Of a stretch of DNA of 64,000 nt, positions 10,230 through 22,674 are shown piece by piece; positions within the stretch are counted from its first letter, which is position 1; every line of letters begins with the position of its first letter. The notes beneath the pieces were generated by a model. The model ran no database searches. It was not told the DNA's origin and saw only the letters and a list, made by a program, of their open reading frames with translations. Origin of the DNA: Limnoperna fortunei (taxonomy: Eukaryota; Mollusca; Bivalvia; Mytilida; Modiolidae); contig OX104119.1 in the NCBI GenBank assembly GCA_944474755.1, positions 434,001 to 498,000 of the forward strand. Reading direction: 5' to 3'. A program made the translations under genes and the position numbers.

Positions 10230-11441
10230 TTGCGTGTTTCCCCCAATATGCATGATACCAAAGATATTAGAATATATGAGGCAATTCCATTGCCAGATTA
10301 TTCTAATAGCCCCACAGTGGCCACGGAGACATTGGTATGTGGAGATTCTGCAAATGTTAATTGCTCCTCCAATCAGATTGCCCAATGTAGAAAATCTATT
10401 GAGTCAACCCAACTCCAGAATATATCACCCCAATGCTCAGATTTTGAATCTGACAGCGTGGCTCCTCTCCACAGAAATTTCAAAGCAGAGGGTTTTTCAG
10501 AACCAGTTAGACACTTGCTCAATGCATCTTGGCGCAAGGGTACACAGCGAGATTATTCTAAGAAATTCGAAAAGTTTAGTAGCTGGTGTACTGAACAACA
10601 AATTGATCCCTATAAAACAACTTTAAATCAAATTGCTGAGTTTTTAGTCTTTTTATTTGAATCTGGTTTACAAAATAGAACAATTTCTGGGTATCGATCA
10701 ATGTTATCGGCAGTATTACCATCTATTGGAAATTATCCAGTGGGACAACATCCACATATTTCAAGACTTTTAAAAGGTATTTTTCATTCTCGACCACCAA
10801 AGACAAAATTACTTCCAGAGTGGGATCTAAATTTGGTTCTAGGTGCATAAGAGACTAAACCTTTTGAACCTCTAAATGAAGTATCCCTAAAGTTTGTTAC
10901 ACTGAAAACAGTTTTTCTGATTGCAATAACTACATTCAGAAGGTGTAGTGATATACAAAGTTTAAGAATAGATCAAGAGTCAATGAAAATTCAGAAAAAG
11001 GGTATCACATTTGTTAGACATGGTCTTTCAAAACAAGACAGACAGTCTCATTTTGGTATTAAAATACATGTTCCCCATTTTCCAGACAAGGAATTGTTAG
11101 ATCCAAAAAGATCTGTAAATATTTATTTAAATAGGACAGAGAAGTTTAGACAGAATTTAGATATTGCAGACAGAGTGAAAATGTTTTTGGCATTGAATGA
11201 ACCACACAAACCAGTTTCATCTGTCACAATATCTAAATGGATTGTAGAAACAGTTAAGCAAGCATATTCAGATGATAAAATGACATTAAAAGCTCATTCT
11301 ACTAGAGCAATTGCACCTAGTTGGGCTCTTTATAAAGAGGCTTCAATGAAATCTATTTTGGATGCTGCAGACTGGTCATCAGAATCAACTTTTGTAAAAT
11401 TTTACTTGCGAGAGTTGAATATTCCACAAGTATTGCAGTAG
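10230..11441 (+). pseudogene. DIRS tyrosine recombinase, one in-frame stop
   Basis: The frame from 10230 overlaps the end of the RT ORF; recognisable similarity starts near 10480 (AEGFSEPVRHLL). The N-terminal SAM-like core-binding domain runs to about 10840 (GTQRDYSKKFEKFSSWC, then the ISGYRSMLSAVLP helix). A TAA at 10848-10850 interrupts; the same frame then stays open to 11441. Catalytic landmarks: first Arg in TTFRRCSDIQSL (about 10930), the H-x-x-R box AHSTRA (about 11294), and a C-terminal FYLRE with the likely nucleophile Tyr (about 11400). In DIRS elements this enzyme integrates the circular DNA intermediate. As assembled it would yield only the N-terminal half. Confidence 0.88.
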
Positions 11442-11688
11442 ATTTGTAATGATGTTTTACTACAGATGTATATAAGTAATTTCATTTATGGAATGATAAA
11501 CTTACTTTTCAGATTGAAGATTTTGTGTCTTGTAAATAGTTATGTTTTGGTTTTTATGGTGGCAGTATTTTAAAAAAACATCTCTGATACATGTATATTG
11601 ATGTAGATTTTGTACATATCATGATGTTGAATGGAAGTAGAAAGAAATTTTTCCACCACCTTAAGACACTGCTTTGGAATCAGTGAGT

Positions 11689-11813
11689 ATTCTAATTAAT
11701 TATGTTTTATTGGTAAGTATATTTCACCAAATCAATATAAAATGGATCTTTTTGATTATCAAGAAAAGATTTTATATTGATTTGAAAGTGAAATATACTT
11801 ACCAAGGGCCATC
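11689..11813 (+). repeat. DIRS internal complementary region (ICR)
   Basis: The first half (11689-11742) is the reverse complement of the left tip of the element; the second half (11743-11813) is the reverse complement of the right tip including the extra GATAATCAAAAAGATCC. It thus records both outer ends side by side, the template proposed for completing the ends during replication. Confidence 0.9.
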
Positions 11814-11877
11814 CACCGCCCCATAAATTTCTTTCTGGTGTTGTTTGGATATTTATTCCAATTCAACGCCATTTAAA

Positions 11878-12083
11878 ACTGAATCTTACCTGGGTTTACA
11901 CAGGTGATCACATGATAGGTGACTACACATCAGTCACGTGATGTGTATTTTTAGTCACCTTTAAACTTGCGATGAGAACTAATCAAGCGTGAAATCTATA
12001 TTCTAATTAATTATGTTTTATTGGTAAGTATATTTCACTTTCAAATCAATATAAAATCTTTTCTTGATAATCAAAAAGATCCA
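11878..12083 (-). repeat. DIRS right inverted terminal repeat with right-end extension
   Basis: Reverse complement of 5187-5370, plus about 25 nt (from about 12058) present only here and in the ICR. It reads into unrelated flank after about 12083. Confidence 0.9.
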
Positions 12084-12226
12084 TTTTGTGTCTTTTTAAT
12101 TGGTCTAAAAACTACTTTTGTGTCATGTTAAATCACAGCAATATTTAAAATGCATCAAAATATGATTATATTTTTCTGATGCACAAGTGGTCAGGTAGAA
12201 TCCAATCTAGTTTTCTGATTTGATTC

Positions 12227-12690
12227 CATCCTCATAAGTCAGGGTTTCTGTGTCCACAAAACCCTAACAAGCTTAGCTGGAAAATTCCCGGGCTAGAAGA
12301 GTTTCGTATGACCCCAATCCTTCAAAAAAACAACCAATGAAATTCCTTGAAAGAAGCAAGGGTTTTGGCAGTAGTCATTTTTACTCATTCTTGAGTTGGA
12401 AGAAAACATAACTTAACTTATATAATAAATAACGCTGTAATAACAAACCACTGTACAAAATACATTGATTTTCACATGGTCTAGGCAACACATTCGTTTA
12501 GTTTATTTTCCAATTGACATTGGGATATCCCCTAACCAAGTCGTGAATGAAAGCGAGCTTTTGATTGACGACATCAAGGTATGATGTAGCCAATCAAAAT
12601 AGTGACTTCTTACCCGGGAATTTCCTAGCTAAGTTTGTCAGGGTTTCATGGACACATGTGGAATCAGATCATCCTTGACTTGTGAGGATG
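12227..12690. mobile_element. MITE with ~70-bp terminal inverted repeats (copy 1)
   Basis: The left end ('catcctcataagtcagggtt', then 'gtgtccac' and 'aattcccgggctagaag') is inverted at the right end ('cccgggaatttcctagctaag', 'tttgtcagggtttca', 'ggacaca'). The extreme right end is rearranged: 'atcatccttgacttgtgaggatgat' forms its own small palindrome. The interior is the reverse complement of copy 2 at 61196-61685, so the copies are opposed. No ORF. Confidence 0.8.
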
Positions 12691-13239
12691 ATCTGATTTA
12701 TGTACGCGTTTGTAACACAAAAATCTGGTTGACGACAAATAGCTGCTGCAAATAGATTTGCTATAATAGATGGGGATTTTTTAGTTTTATTCATGTAATA
12801 AAACAGTTTCTTACTTTGATCTTTGGTCACTTTCTGTATTTTTTAACCATCAAAAATGTATATTCACCTAGCCTAGTGGCTCGGTCAATATTAAATTTCT
12901 TCTGTTTGAGAACTCCTGATCAAAGTCAGGAATTGTTAATATCCCTCATGAACATGTGTATCACGATCACTTTATCTCAGCACTACACACTAACAAAATT
13001 TTTGTTTATATTAGGAAAATTATAAAATTATGTTTTAAACGAACATATATAAATACAGCCAAAAATATATATAGATATATAAAGTTCACATTATAATGAA
13101 ATTAAAATATGCTTGTCTCATGTAGACAACTTGATAAAATAAGTATCATTGATGAAACCTTATTATAAAGGTCCATTCATATTTTCGTTTTGTGTTAACT
13201 GCAGATATATAAAAATAATTTTGTTTCCAACAATGTGCA
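12691..13239. other. No feature recognised
   Basis: AT-rich; only short ORFs without recognisable motifs. Confidence 0.4.
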
Positions 13240-13650
13240 TCTACCAAAATAACAAGTGTGGACTGTGAGCACACTCACAAAGGGATACCACCCGCTTCGC
13301 TTTCAAGTCCAATTTTCTCCCCCAAATAATGTACTTCCTTCATGTAAAGTTTCATCAAAATTTGTCAGATGATTTAAGAGGAGTTGTGCCTACGAGGTCT
13401 CCCACTGAATAAGATATTTAAAAAGTCTAAGTCCAATTATCTCCCCTGAATAATATCTGACAGTGATGAAAATTCTTCATGCACATCAACATATGATGTA
13501 CTTCCTTCATGTAAAGTTTCATCAAAATCTGTCAGGCGGTTTAGAAGGAGAAGCGCTTACAAGGGATGTGGACAGTCGGACAGAAAGACAGGGTGATTTC
13601 TATATCCCCCCCCAAAACAAGTTTGCGGGGGGAATAAACATCATTTTCTT
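13240..13650. repeat. Old minisatellite-type non-autonomous element
   Basis: Two diverged ~171-bp units, anchored by 'ccttcatgtaaagtttcatcaaa' at about 13336 and about 13507. Each continues 'tgtcag..ggttt..aggag'. The right edge has 'gatttctatatccccccc' then 'caagtttgcgggggg', an imperfect C7/G6 foldback typical of an element end. Confidence 0.55.
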
Positions 13651-14770
13651 TAGTGCCACATTTTTTCACAAAAGTATCCCAGGGTATCCCTATTTAAAAC
13701 ACTGAGACATACAGATTTAGTTCTTTTTTTCAATTTATATTGCACAAGGCACAATTTTCAAATTAAGGGACTTCCACTAGAAAGAGCAACAAAAAATGCA
13801 TGTAAATTACATACAAAGTGATTACATATTGTTTCAAAATTGTGTTTTGGTTTAAGTTTTGTCAATCCATAAAAAAATGTGGTTATATATATTTTATATC
13901 TTAGGTGATTATGGTCTGCAATATGACACATTACCTTCTAAAATTACTCTGGGAAGGTTTGAGATGTTGTATGTGTTCTATTTATAGGTGACTGGAATGT
14001 GGTCACAGCCTCTACAGATTTTACATGTGTTGAATGTATAGCCTTTCATACAAAATATAAATCACTTAATGTTACTCTGTTACGATGTAGAAAATATTTA
14101 GATAATAGTTGAGTAGAGTTTATAAGATGGGACAACATTACTAAATCTTGAATGCTTATAACTTAAAAATTTTCAACAGAAAAACTCACATGAAAAAACT
14201 AATATCAAAATACAAGTACAAAATCATTCAAACTACATACACTAAAGAATTTATAATTCTTTGAAACTGCTGCCATTAACTTTAGAATATACATGGACAA
14301 TAATTTATGGAATATACATGACTTCTCTGAATTCAATATCTGCATATCATTACATATCTTCATTTCAGTGGAAAATTTTGGCAAGTCTTGCAAAAACAAA
14401 GCTTTATGATGTTATTAAAAATTTATAAAACATTAACTCGCCCCTTACATGAATTTAGGTTTATACATATATTCAGATTTTACAATATTGCTTGCTTTGG
14501 TTTAAACATCAAATAATTATTTCTAATTGCTGGTACTGAGCACTAGTTTTGACAGAAATTTCAAAACTACATAAACTACAGTCTCCTGGGAGCCTGTATT
14601 CACTCACCTGGAACACATTTAAATTTTTGCTGTTTCAGTCTAGCTGTTATAGCTTTATAAATTAGTGGGCAAACACTAAAAATGTCTTCAAAACTTTTGA
14701 TTAAAGACAATAATTCTTAAAAGGTTAGGTGCCATTAGACAATTTCTGAAAAACTAAATAAAATTTTGAT
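13651..14770. other. No gene or repeat recognised
   Basis: AT-rich. The 64-codon minus-strand ORF at 14205-14399 has no recognisable motif. Confidence 0.4.
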
Positions 14771-14885
14771 TTGTTTTGAATGATGTTTAACACCACTTTC
14801 AGCAATTTTTCAGCTGTATCATGACATCCAGTTTATATTGGGCAAGGAAGCTGGAGTACCAGAAGAAAAGTTATTTGTAGGATTT
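14771..14885 (-). mobile_element. SINE fragment (3' part)
   Basis: 'ttgttttgaatgatgtttaacaccactttcagcaatttttcagctgtatcatgacatcc' landmarks, then 'ggaagctggagtac', as in the full copies; the tRNA-like head is missing. Confidence 0.65.
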
Positions 14886-16239
14886 GTCCTTAACATTAAT
14901 TCAGTAATTAACAGTTTTAACGTAGCCTTTATACTAGCTAATAGATTTTAATTTCTAACAACATAAAAACTAATTATTTTGTCTGAATTTGTTATGAATG
15001 TCAATAACTCCTATAAAGTGTCATCTAACAATTTCAGACCAATAAAGTAAATTGTAGAAATTAAATTGTAGGACTATTGCTGCTCATTTTTAGAATTTAC
15101 AGTTTTAATCTAGCTGTTCACAGGTAACAGGACAAAAACTGAAAATTCATTAAGAAAAATGGTCAAGTGGTTTCAGAGGAGACGACATTTGAAAAGGTTT
15201 ACAATGGATGAAGGATGACTGCCAATGGACGCTTAGTGAAGGCAGAAGGTTGCCAGACCCTGACAAAGCTACTAGCAGAGATGCCTCACACAATATTAAA
15301 ACCCTCATTAGAAATACCAAGATTATTTGCTTCTTCCGCATGACCAGGGCACAAGGATACTGTCTAAACAAACACCAAATGCCAAGTGATCACAATAAAA
15401 GCTTACATGAACCTTCAGTCCACATGAGCTAAAAATGTAGCCTTATATACAAGAAGCTATTGGTAGGGTGTGAAAGTACACGCTGGTTAAATGATTGATT
15501 GGATGTTTAAGCGAGCAGTTTTTCAGCAATATTCAGGACGTTAACAAGATCAATGGAAAAAAGGGCTGGGATGGGACATAGGGATAACAATTTTGACTGC
15601 CACTGGAAAAGTATAGAGTATTAGGTAGTGGCAGAGAATTAAGCCCACAAGTAGTGGTTACAATTAGCCTACTCTGAAATCTAAAAAGGGGTCTTTATCA
15701 TGCTAGAAGTGTGACATCCACTATGGTATGCAGTCAGGCTTTTGGTATTAGGACCTGCCAACTCCCTAATGAATGGGTCTTTTCTATATGCCACCCCAGG
15801 GAAGAGCTGGGCCTGGATAAATGAGACTGATAATTAACCATTGTGCAGTAATATTTTCCATTGAAATAGATCTTACTTGATAATATGTACAAATTATTTC
15901 TTCCATAAATGGCCAATTTCTGGTGCAGATGACCCAGTACAGATGAGCTCACACGCAAACATCTGTACTTGCCGCATCATCCAATCAAAATGCTAGAAAC
16001 AAGAACGTTATTATGGAAGCATAAGAATGTTCTTGTTTGATGTTCTTTTTTCCAGCGTTCTGATTGGATGTCAGAGACAATGGAGTATAAAACAATGGGA
16101 GTCTATAGGATAAAGCAATGTGAGATTTGTTGGTTTACAGAAGAAAAAGATACTTTCATGCACTTTGGGGAAGACCTGTGAACTTTCACTCGTGATAGAA
16201 ATTTTTATGTCTTTTGGCTCATTCCCCTGCACTCCAATC
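14886..16239. other. No gene; scattered decayed repeat pieces
   Basis: Around 15160-15250 the phrases 'agaggagacgacatttgaaaaggtttac' and 'actgccaatggacgc' resemble the right end of the ~1.05-kb repeat family (20431, 24414). Nothing else identified. Confidence 0.3.
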
Positions 16240-17420
16240 ACGAAAAGACATTCTTTCCCAAAAACGTATGGAAGAACCTGTTAAACTAGAAAAAATGACT
16301 AATTGATACCCCTTCCCAATTGTCAAAACATCCTAAATATTAATCTGATCACGATATTAAATATCCGGTGCACAATGGCACTGTGACAAAATGTGACAAA
16401 GATTGAGTGAAAGGTTTATCAAATTCCATTCAGTGGTTTAAGATGAAGTTGCAGATAAGAGATGGATACCCCTTTATGTCAACATAAGTCTACAGTTTTC
16501 TATAGGAAACCTCAATATTATTCCCATCAAAATTTTTAATATCAGATGCACAATAGGATTAAGTGGTAACGATTCTGTGTAAGTTTCATCAAATTTCATT
16601 CGGTAGTGTAGGAGGAGTTGTGCATAAGATAAAGTGTAACAACAGAGGGATGGACAGACGGCGCGATGAACAGAAGGATACCACCATCAATATATACCAC
16701 TCCCACTCCCCAATCGAAAAGTGAGTGTTATTAAAAAGATACAATAATTTTGGGACGGACAAAACCATTGTTAACCAAAAGAAGGAACACAAATAAAATG
16801 GTCAAACAAAAACTGAGTGACATCAACCCCGGTAAAAACCAGGGATTAGTCTAGGTGATCCAAAGAGTAAGCAACTTCTGCTCCTTGTGTCATTAAGGTT
16901 AAAATCCATTGTCAGAGTGTCATATCAGTGGGTAGTCATAAGCCAGTAAATATCAGTGGGTAGTCATAAGCCAGTAAATCAAAGTGCAGACTGGACTGAA
17001 TAAAAGGTTACTTGCAAGTTTTCGACTAGATCCCTGACTCATCATGTTTTTTTATCACCAATACATTTCCCTGGCATATGCATCCATGGAAACAAAACAA
17101 ACCAATGCAAAATAAATAAGGAAATTCAAGAAACATATAGGAAATTAAAAATGGCAAGAAAAAAAACTCCTCATAATTGTTAACCTCAGCTCCCTTATGT
17201 CTTGAAAGGCAATGATGTCCAGGGCTTTGCTATGGAAACTCCAAAAATCATGCTGGTCTAAGTGTAAAATATCAGGTGCACATTATTACTAAACCATGTG
17301 AAAAAAGGATTCTGCAAAAGTTTCATCAAATCCCATTTAGTGGTGCAAGTAGTGGGGGATAATAGATAGGTATCCCATACTTCTAGTCTACAGGATTATG
17401 AAACGATACAAATGAAGATG
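16240..17420. repeat. Decayed minisatellite element remnants
   Basis: Diverged units sharing 'atatc(a/c)ggtgcacaat' and 'gtttcatcaaatt(c/t)cattc' occur at about 16362, 16537 and 17267; the first two are ~175 bp apart. A 27-bp exact direct repeat (unit 'atcagtgggtagtcataagc') lies at about 16924-16979. No ORF of note. Confidence 0.45.
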
Positions 17421-19169
17421 TTTCTATCATAAATTAATAAATAAAAAAACAAAATTGATCAGTTTGCTGATTTCAGACATAAAAATAGCACATGCTATAA
17501 TGTTTTCCTATAACTTGCATTAAATACATGTACATGTCATATATGTAAATGTCTCCATATAAATATATTTAATCATACAAGCTTCTAAACAATTAAAATC
17601 TGAGATGACAATGGCTCTGTAAATGATCTTTGACTGAGGGAAAGGAAATTAGTTCTTATTTTGATATTTGGCTGTGCCGAGCTGTAGAATGAACAGCTTA
17701 TTTTAAATTATTATTCAATTTACATATTAAAGCTGTATTTAAAAAGCAGTTTCATACAGAATTGATAAAAAAATTTATTTATATAATTTGTTAAATATAT
17801 TGGTTATTTTTCAGCTGATTGTGCAAAGCCCATTTCTGGACTATTTTATGGGTGTTTGCGAGTTTCCTAGTGTACCCTTCAGGGTTTCTAAATTTGCGAA
17901 AAATTTTATCTCACATGAAACCTCGAAAATTTAATGTTATATATCTAAAATTATTTCGCTCGTTTTGAGGGGTCTCTCATTACTTAACAAAACTTGGTGC
18001 CCGAGTCATAGCAAAAAATGTTAATAGTTTCCTCAATACACAAATAATGCATAGTAGAGTTGTTTAAGATATATCCAATACACTGGATCATGTACTAGTA
18101 ATTAATAGGTCCCATCTGAACTATTTTCACAAGCTGAATGGTACAGTATACACGGAGTCCAGTCCTCAGTAGTGTCTGTGTAAAAGAGCATTAGCATAGG
18201 GAAAGATTGCTCTGCAACCTTCCCAAAAAGGAAAATTTTTAATTTATTTTTAAACGCAACAAATCAATGGCCATTTGTGACACCGACACTGTTACAGAAA
18301 ACTTAGTAATGATAGCAACTACATGTATCAATTTCATAAAAATTTTTTTTACTTCAATCTTCGCATTGTAAACCCATGGTTACGTAGCAGACACCCTTCT
18401 AATGAGAAAATCTGGATAGGAAATACGTGATCTTGATAAAGTACCTGATCAATTGGGAGATGTATACTCCATGGATTGTTGCCACATAAAATGGAAAATT
18501 CACATTAGAAAAATTAAAATCATCCCTGGCCCTATTATTGTTAATTTTGATCCTCAACTGTACTGCATTGTCATTACCTAGATGTAAGTCAAGGATTCAA
18601 GATCAATGAGGTACATGTAGATTCAATCAACACACATGTAGTCATTAAATTTGAATAATTCAATAAAAGCATCTCATGAAGTTTTAAATGCATAAGGAGG
18701 ACAGAAAGAAATGGAATTTTGAAAACATATGGGTATACCTGGTGAAGATTTAAAAAAAAAATTTAAAAAAAATAAAGACCCCCACCCCTCTTTTGGACCT
18801 CAGTTACAGCTTGAAAAGGAATGTGATTCATCCATATGTTTAACTAAGGACATGTCTCTGTAATTTAACATTTTGTAAATGTTTCAACTTGGAATTTGCA
18901 CTTTATTTTAATAATATGTCATGTCAGCTCATAACAGGTGATTACTGTAATCAAAACAAGTTTAGCTTTTCTAAAAAGCTAACCGTCTCTTAGCTGCATT
19001 ACAAATTTTATGGATTTATTAAAGTATCTGGTTTTTTTTGTAATTTATATGTAAGATAGGTAAACAATGTAAATGTACCTTGTAAGGACATTGTTTACGC
19101 TAACCTATTATCCAATGGTGCTTGAGAGATTTAAATGTTTGTCGTCACTTCACACGTGCTTTTCAAAAA
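17421..19169. other. No feature recognised
   Basis: AT-rich single-copy-looking sequence; no splice-flanked open stretch that I can support. Confidence 0.35.
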
Positions 19170-19914
19170 ATAATTAAACAAAAGTTTACTCCCTAAACAA
19201 CAAAAGTTCAAAATTAGTGGTAAAAATATGTTTTGTTAAATTTGCATCAATATCAGAACGAAAATAAAGATACAGAACATAAAATTTTTTCATAACCCAA
19301 ACAGCTTTAAAAAGTAGGGAGATTTTGATACAATGTTTACCTTTTAATTGTTCACTGACCAATGCACTGAATGAAATAGAAGTCAATATGTGGAACGTAA
19401 CATTACTACACTAAAATACTGATTAACGAAAATAAAGATATAGAACATATAATTTTTTCCAAAACAGCTTTATAAAGTAGTGAGATTTTGGTACAATGTT
19501 TACCTTATAATTGTTCACTGACCAATGGATTGAATGAAATAGAAGTCAATATGTGGAACGTAACATTACTACACTAAAATACTGATTAACGAAAATAAAG
19601 ATATAGAACATATAATTTTTTCCAAAACAGCTTTATAAAGTAGTGAGATTTTGGTACAATGTTTACCTTATAATTGTTCACTGACCAATGCATTGAATTA
19701 AATAGAAGTCAATATGTGGAACGTTACATTACTACACTAAAATACTGATTAACGAAAATAAAGATATAGAACATATAATTTTTTCCAAAACAGCTTTATA
19801 AAGTAGTGAGATTTTGGTACAATGTTTACCTTATAATTGTTCACTGACCAATGCATTGAATTAAATAGAAGTTAATATGTGGAACGTTACATTACTACAC
19901 TAAAATACTGATTA
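19170..19914. repeat. 163-bp tandem array, about four and a half units
   Basis: CGAAAATAAAGATA starts units at 19259, 19427, 19590 and 19753 (spacing 168, 163, 163). Units 2-4 are nearly identical ('ttccaaaacagctttataaag', 'ggtacaatgtttaccttataa', 'ttgttcactgaccaatg'); the first is more diverged. An ORF called on the minus strand here is a by-product of the repeat. Confidence 0.92.
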
Positions 19915-20430
19915 CAACTCCGATTCTACCTAAGAATATATCGAAATTTCAGTACACATACTAGTGTGATCCTGACGTAAACCAATGAAATGACAAAAAT
20001 ATTTACAGATTTAGTTAACCACCCAATCAAGTAACAGAGAGTCATTTACTCTGAAGACTGATCGTCATTTGACTATGTATACCGTCTCCCATGGGAGTAA
20101 TGAGACTGTACCATAATATAAATGATCATTAAAGTTTATCAATCTGTGAATAATTATCCATGGATATATATTATTATACAATTAATCTGTACCCAAGTAC
20201 TGTTTCACTCTCATACACAAAAACTATTTGATTTATCATGTTAAAATTGTGGGAAAAAAAATAATAAATTCTCTCTTGGAAATAAAAGATATACATGTAT
20301 AAGAAAAAAAGACAGTATAAATCCTTACATGTACTAGTAGTTCATCTGAGAATCAATCGATCATAATGTAATGTTTAAATTCATTTTTTGCCCAAATAAA
20401 ATACATATCATAAGCTTAATGGAACATAAA
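19915..20430. other. No feature recognised
   Basis: Unique-looking AT-rich DNA between two repeats. Confidence 0.35.
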
Positions 20431-21524
20431 CTAGAGGCTTGTATCGCTCTCCTGACTTACAAAAAAATGTTGATGCTTCTATCAACTGGAAAAACTTAAA
20501 AAGGATAATAATATGATTACTGTCTAAGAATCACTTCTGCATTATTTGGTTTATTTGTATGGAACAGAAGCTGTTTGTATGATTTTCGCATAGGGTCCTA
20601 TGTTAAGCTGTGTTCGACGGTGGTGGCCATCTTGGATTTTGGATCGTCACAAAAAAAAATATATATAGAGGACCATCTAAGGTACATTTATGCAATATTT
20701 CAAATCAATTTGCATGTGGTTTGGCTTGAAAAACTCAAAATAATAAGATAAATATCCAACCATCATTTCTTCATAATTTGGCTGTGGAACAGTTTCTGAG
20801 AAGAAGTTGTTTGTATGTTTTTCTGTTAGGGTCCTATGTTAAACTAAGTCCTGTGATGGTGGCCATCTTTGATTTTTGGATGGGCACTAATTTCAACTTT
20901 GGTAGAGGACCATCCAAGGTACATATCTGTAATATTTCAAATTAACTTGCCAAACGGTTTATGAGAAGAATTATGAAATTCAGACAATCAGAATGCATAA
21001 GGGGCCCTGGAAGCCATGTTGAATTTTCACTTGGCTCCAAAAAGTAAAAATATTATTATAACTATCCAACTTTCATTTCTTTATAATTTTGCTTCAACAG
21101 TTTCCAAAAAGAAGTTGTTTGTATGTTTTTCCCATAGGGTCCTATGTTAAACTATGTCCTGCGATGGCAGCCATTTTGGATTTTGGATCAGCACTAAAAA
21201 CTCAAACTTTGTAGAGGCCAACTGAGGTACATGTCTGCAATATTTCAAATCAATCTGACAAGCGGTTTAGGAAAAGAAGATTTTTTTTAAATTCAGCCAA
21301 TCAGAACACATTAATTGCTCTGGCAGCCATGTTTAATATTTGATCAGCACCAAAACCTTAAACTTTGTAAAGAACCACCCAATAAACATTCCTGCCAAGT
21401 TTGGTTCCAATTGACATAGTGGTTTTGGAGAAGAAGATTGAAATGTGAAAAGTTTACGACGATGATGACAATGGACGCAAAGTGATGAGAATAGCTCACA
21501 CTGACCGTTTGGGTCAGGTGAGGT
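20431..21524 (+). mobile_element. ~1.1-kb interspersed repeat with inverted ends (copy A)
   Basis: Begins CTAGAGGCTTGTATCGCTCTCCTGAC and ends 'gaatagctcacactgacc..gggtcaggtgagg', the same two ends as copy B at 24414-25470; the termini CTCxCCTGAC/GTCAGGTGAG are inverted. Three internal units carry 'gggtcctatgttaa(a/g)ct' followed by 'gg(t)ggccatcttggatttt', at about 20587, 20824 and 21130. No coding capacity. Superfamily unknown. Confidence 0.65.
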
Positions 21525-21699
21525 AAAAATGATCCATGTTATTGTTTTATGCTACCATGAACAAGCACATTAATCAATAAAAGTATAAACAATTTTAATG
21601 TGCAAATGTATCATTTAATGCTTCCATGTTTTTTTTATTATAGCATACATACATGTGCAAGCCTTGAGGGAGGTATTTTATTATCAATGTAAACTCTAA

Positions 21700-22270
21700 A
21701 CCAGAGGCTGACTCGTGAGCCTTTATTGCTTACCGGATTTAAATAGGAAACATGAAGATGGCATTTTTGTGATGTTAAAAATAAGTCCTGTGATTTTCAA
21801 TTTCTACCAGGCATAAATATCATTAGATTTGTTGAGACAGACCTTCCAATGAATATAGCTGTTTGGTTTTGCTGGTTCAGATAGAGCAATTTTCAGATTT
21901 TTTTCTATAGTTAAATTACAGTAATTCTTACAATGGCAGCCATCTTGGATTTTCAATCAAATAAACAAACATAAACTTTTAGGAGAGCAATCCAATAACC
22001 ATTCACATACAATAAGGCTTAAATCAGCTTTACATGTTGTTTAGAAAAAATGGCATTGGAAAAATTCTTCCAATAGAGTCCTCTGAGGCTCTGTTAATGG
22101 TAGAGGTGGCCATTTTTACAGTCTTATTGGAATTCTTTTTTTTTTAATTGTAGCGTGACCATTTTGAATTTCTAATTGGCATAAAACATAAACCTTGTAA
22201 AGGAGCAGTCATAAATTGTGTTTCAATTACATTATATTTGTCTTACCAATTTTCACACCTTGCAATTGTT
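21700..22270 (+). repeat. Diverged relative of the ~1.1-kb repeat
   Basis: 'ccagaggctgactcgtgagcc' at 21700, then two 'ggcagccatcttggatttt' and 'gtggccattttgaatttctaa'-type phrases, as in copies A and B, but no recognisable right end. Confidence 0.45.
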
Positions 22271-22674
22271 CGTGTGTTGATAAGGAAACTAAACTCACCC
22301 TTATAAAAGTTCAGAGATGATAAAAAATGATATTTAATTAATTTAAATAAAAAATACCTTTTGAATAAGCTAGAGTCTAGATCTCTTTTTATTTAATTTC
22401 AAGGATATCTTTGCTACAATTGCCATAAATAAAAATGTGATTTATAAACTTTAAATTTTTGTTTTCTTCTAATTTTAGGTCGGTGTTAACTTTTTTTTAC
22501 CAATTTTTTGCTGTTTTTTGTAAAGTGTGGATTATATTTTCATGCTTGATTTTTGTGTACATGTACCTACTAGATAAATCATTTATATTTTTTCCGTATT
22601 GCTTATTTTGCCTCAAGTTTACAGTGTAACTGAAACTTTATTGACAAGATACATGTATGAACAGGGTAGTTGGG

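Larger units (their letters stand above)
7068..10626 (+). pseudogene. pol: DIRS reverse transcriptase/RNase H/DAM-like polyprotein, broken by an insertion and two frameshifts
   Basis: The N-terminal part (7150-7486) has the PVGGRLTHFLHNW block typical before DIRS RT. The ORF is then split by a foreign element (7487-8879) and resumes at 8880. RT motif A is SLDLSDAYLHVPI (about 9006), motif B FGPTCAPRIF (about 9115), motif C YLDD at 9204-9215. RNase H follows: VTTDASKNGFGG (about 9694), the HINCLEMKA box (about 9784) and VRSDNTSVVQYI (about 9866). At the G6 run 9908-9913 the frame shifts; the next part has the LADQLSR and DLFASAENKQTQIFCSW blocks of the DAM-like domain. A second shift at the C5 run 10240-10244 leads to ILIAPQWPRRHWY and a stop at 10626. 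Each shift is a one-base loss in a homopolymer. Function: copies the element RNA and removes the RNA strand. Confidence 0.88.
5187..12083 (+). mobile_element. DIRS-type tyrosine-recombinase retrotransposon
   Basis: Inverted terminal repeats: about 5187-5370 against about 11878-12060. An internal complementary region at 11689-11813 contains, back to back, the complement of the outer left end and the complement of the outer right end including a ~27-bp right-end extension (GATAATCAAAAAGATCC region, about 12058-12083). This ITR/ICR layout defines the DIRS order, whose replication is thought to pass through a circle that is then integrated by a tyrosine recombinase without target duplication. Consistently, no TSD is seen; ATTTT lies at both edges. 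ORFs in order: Gag, RT/RNase H/DAM-like, tyrosine recombinase. The copy carries frameshifts, one stop and a 1.4-kb insertion, so it is non-autonomous as assembled. Confidence 0.92.

Noticed and set aside
5187..12083. LTR retrotransposon or endogenous retrovirus
   Set aside because: Termini are inverted, not direct; there is an ICR and a tyrosine recombinase instead of a DDE integrase and protease; no envelope-like ORF.
19186..19386. 66-codon ORF on the minus strand
   Set aside because: Lies in the first unit of the 163-bp array; later units do not keep it open.
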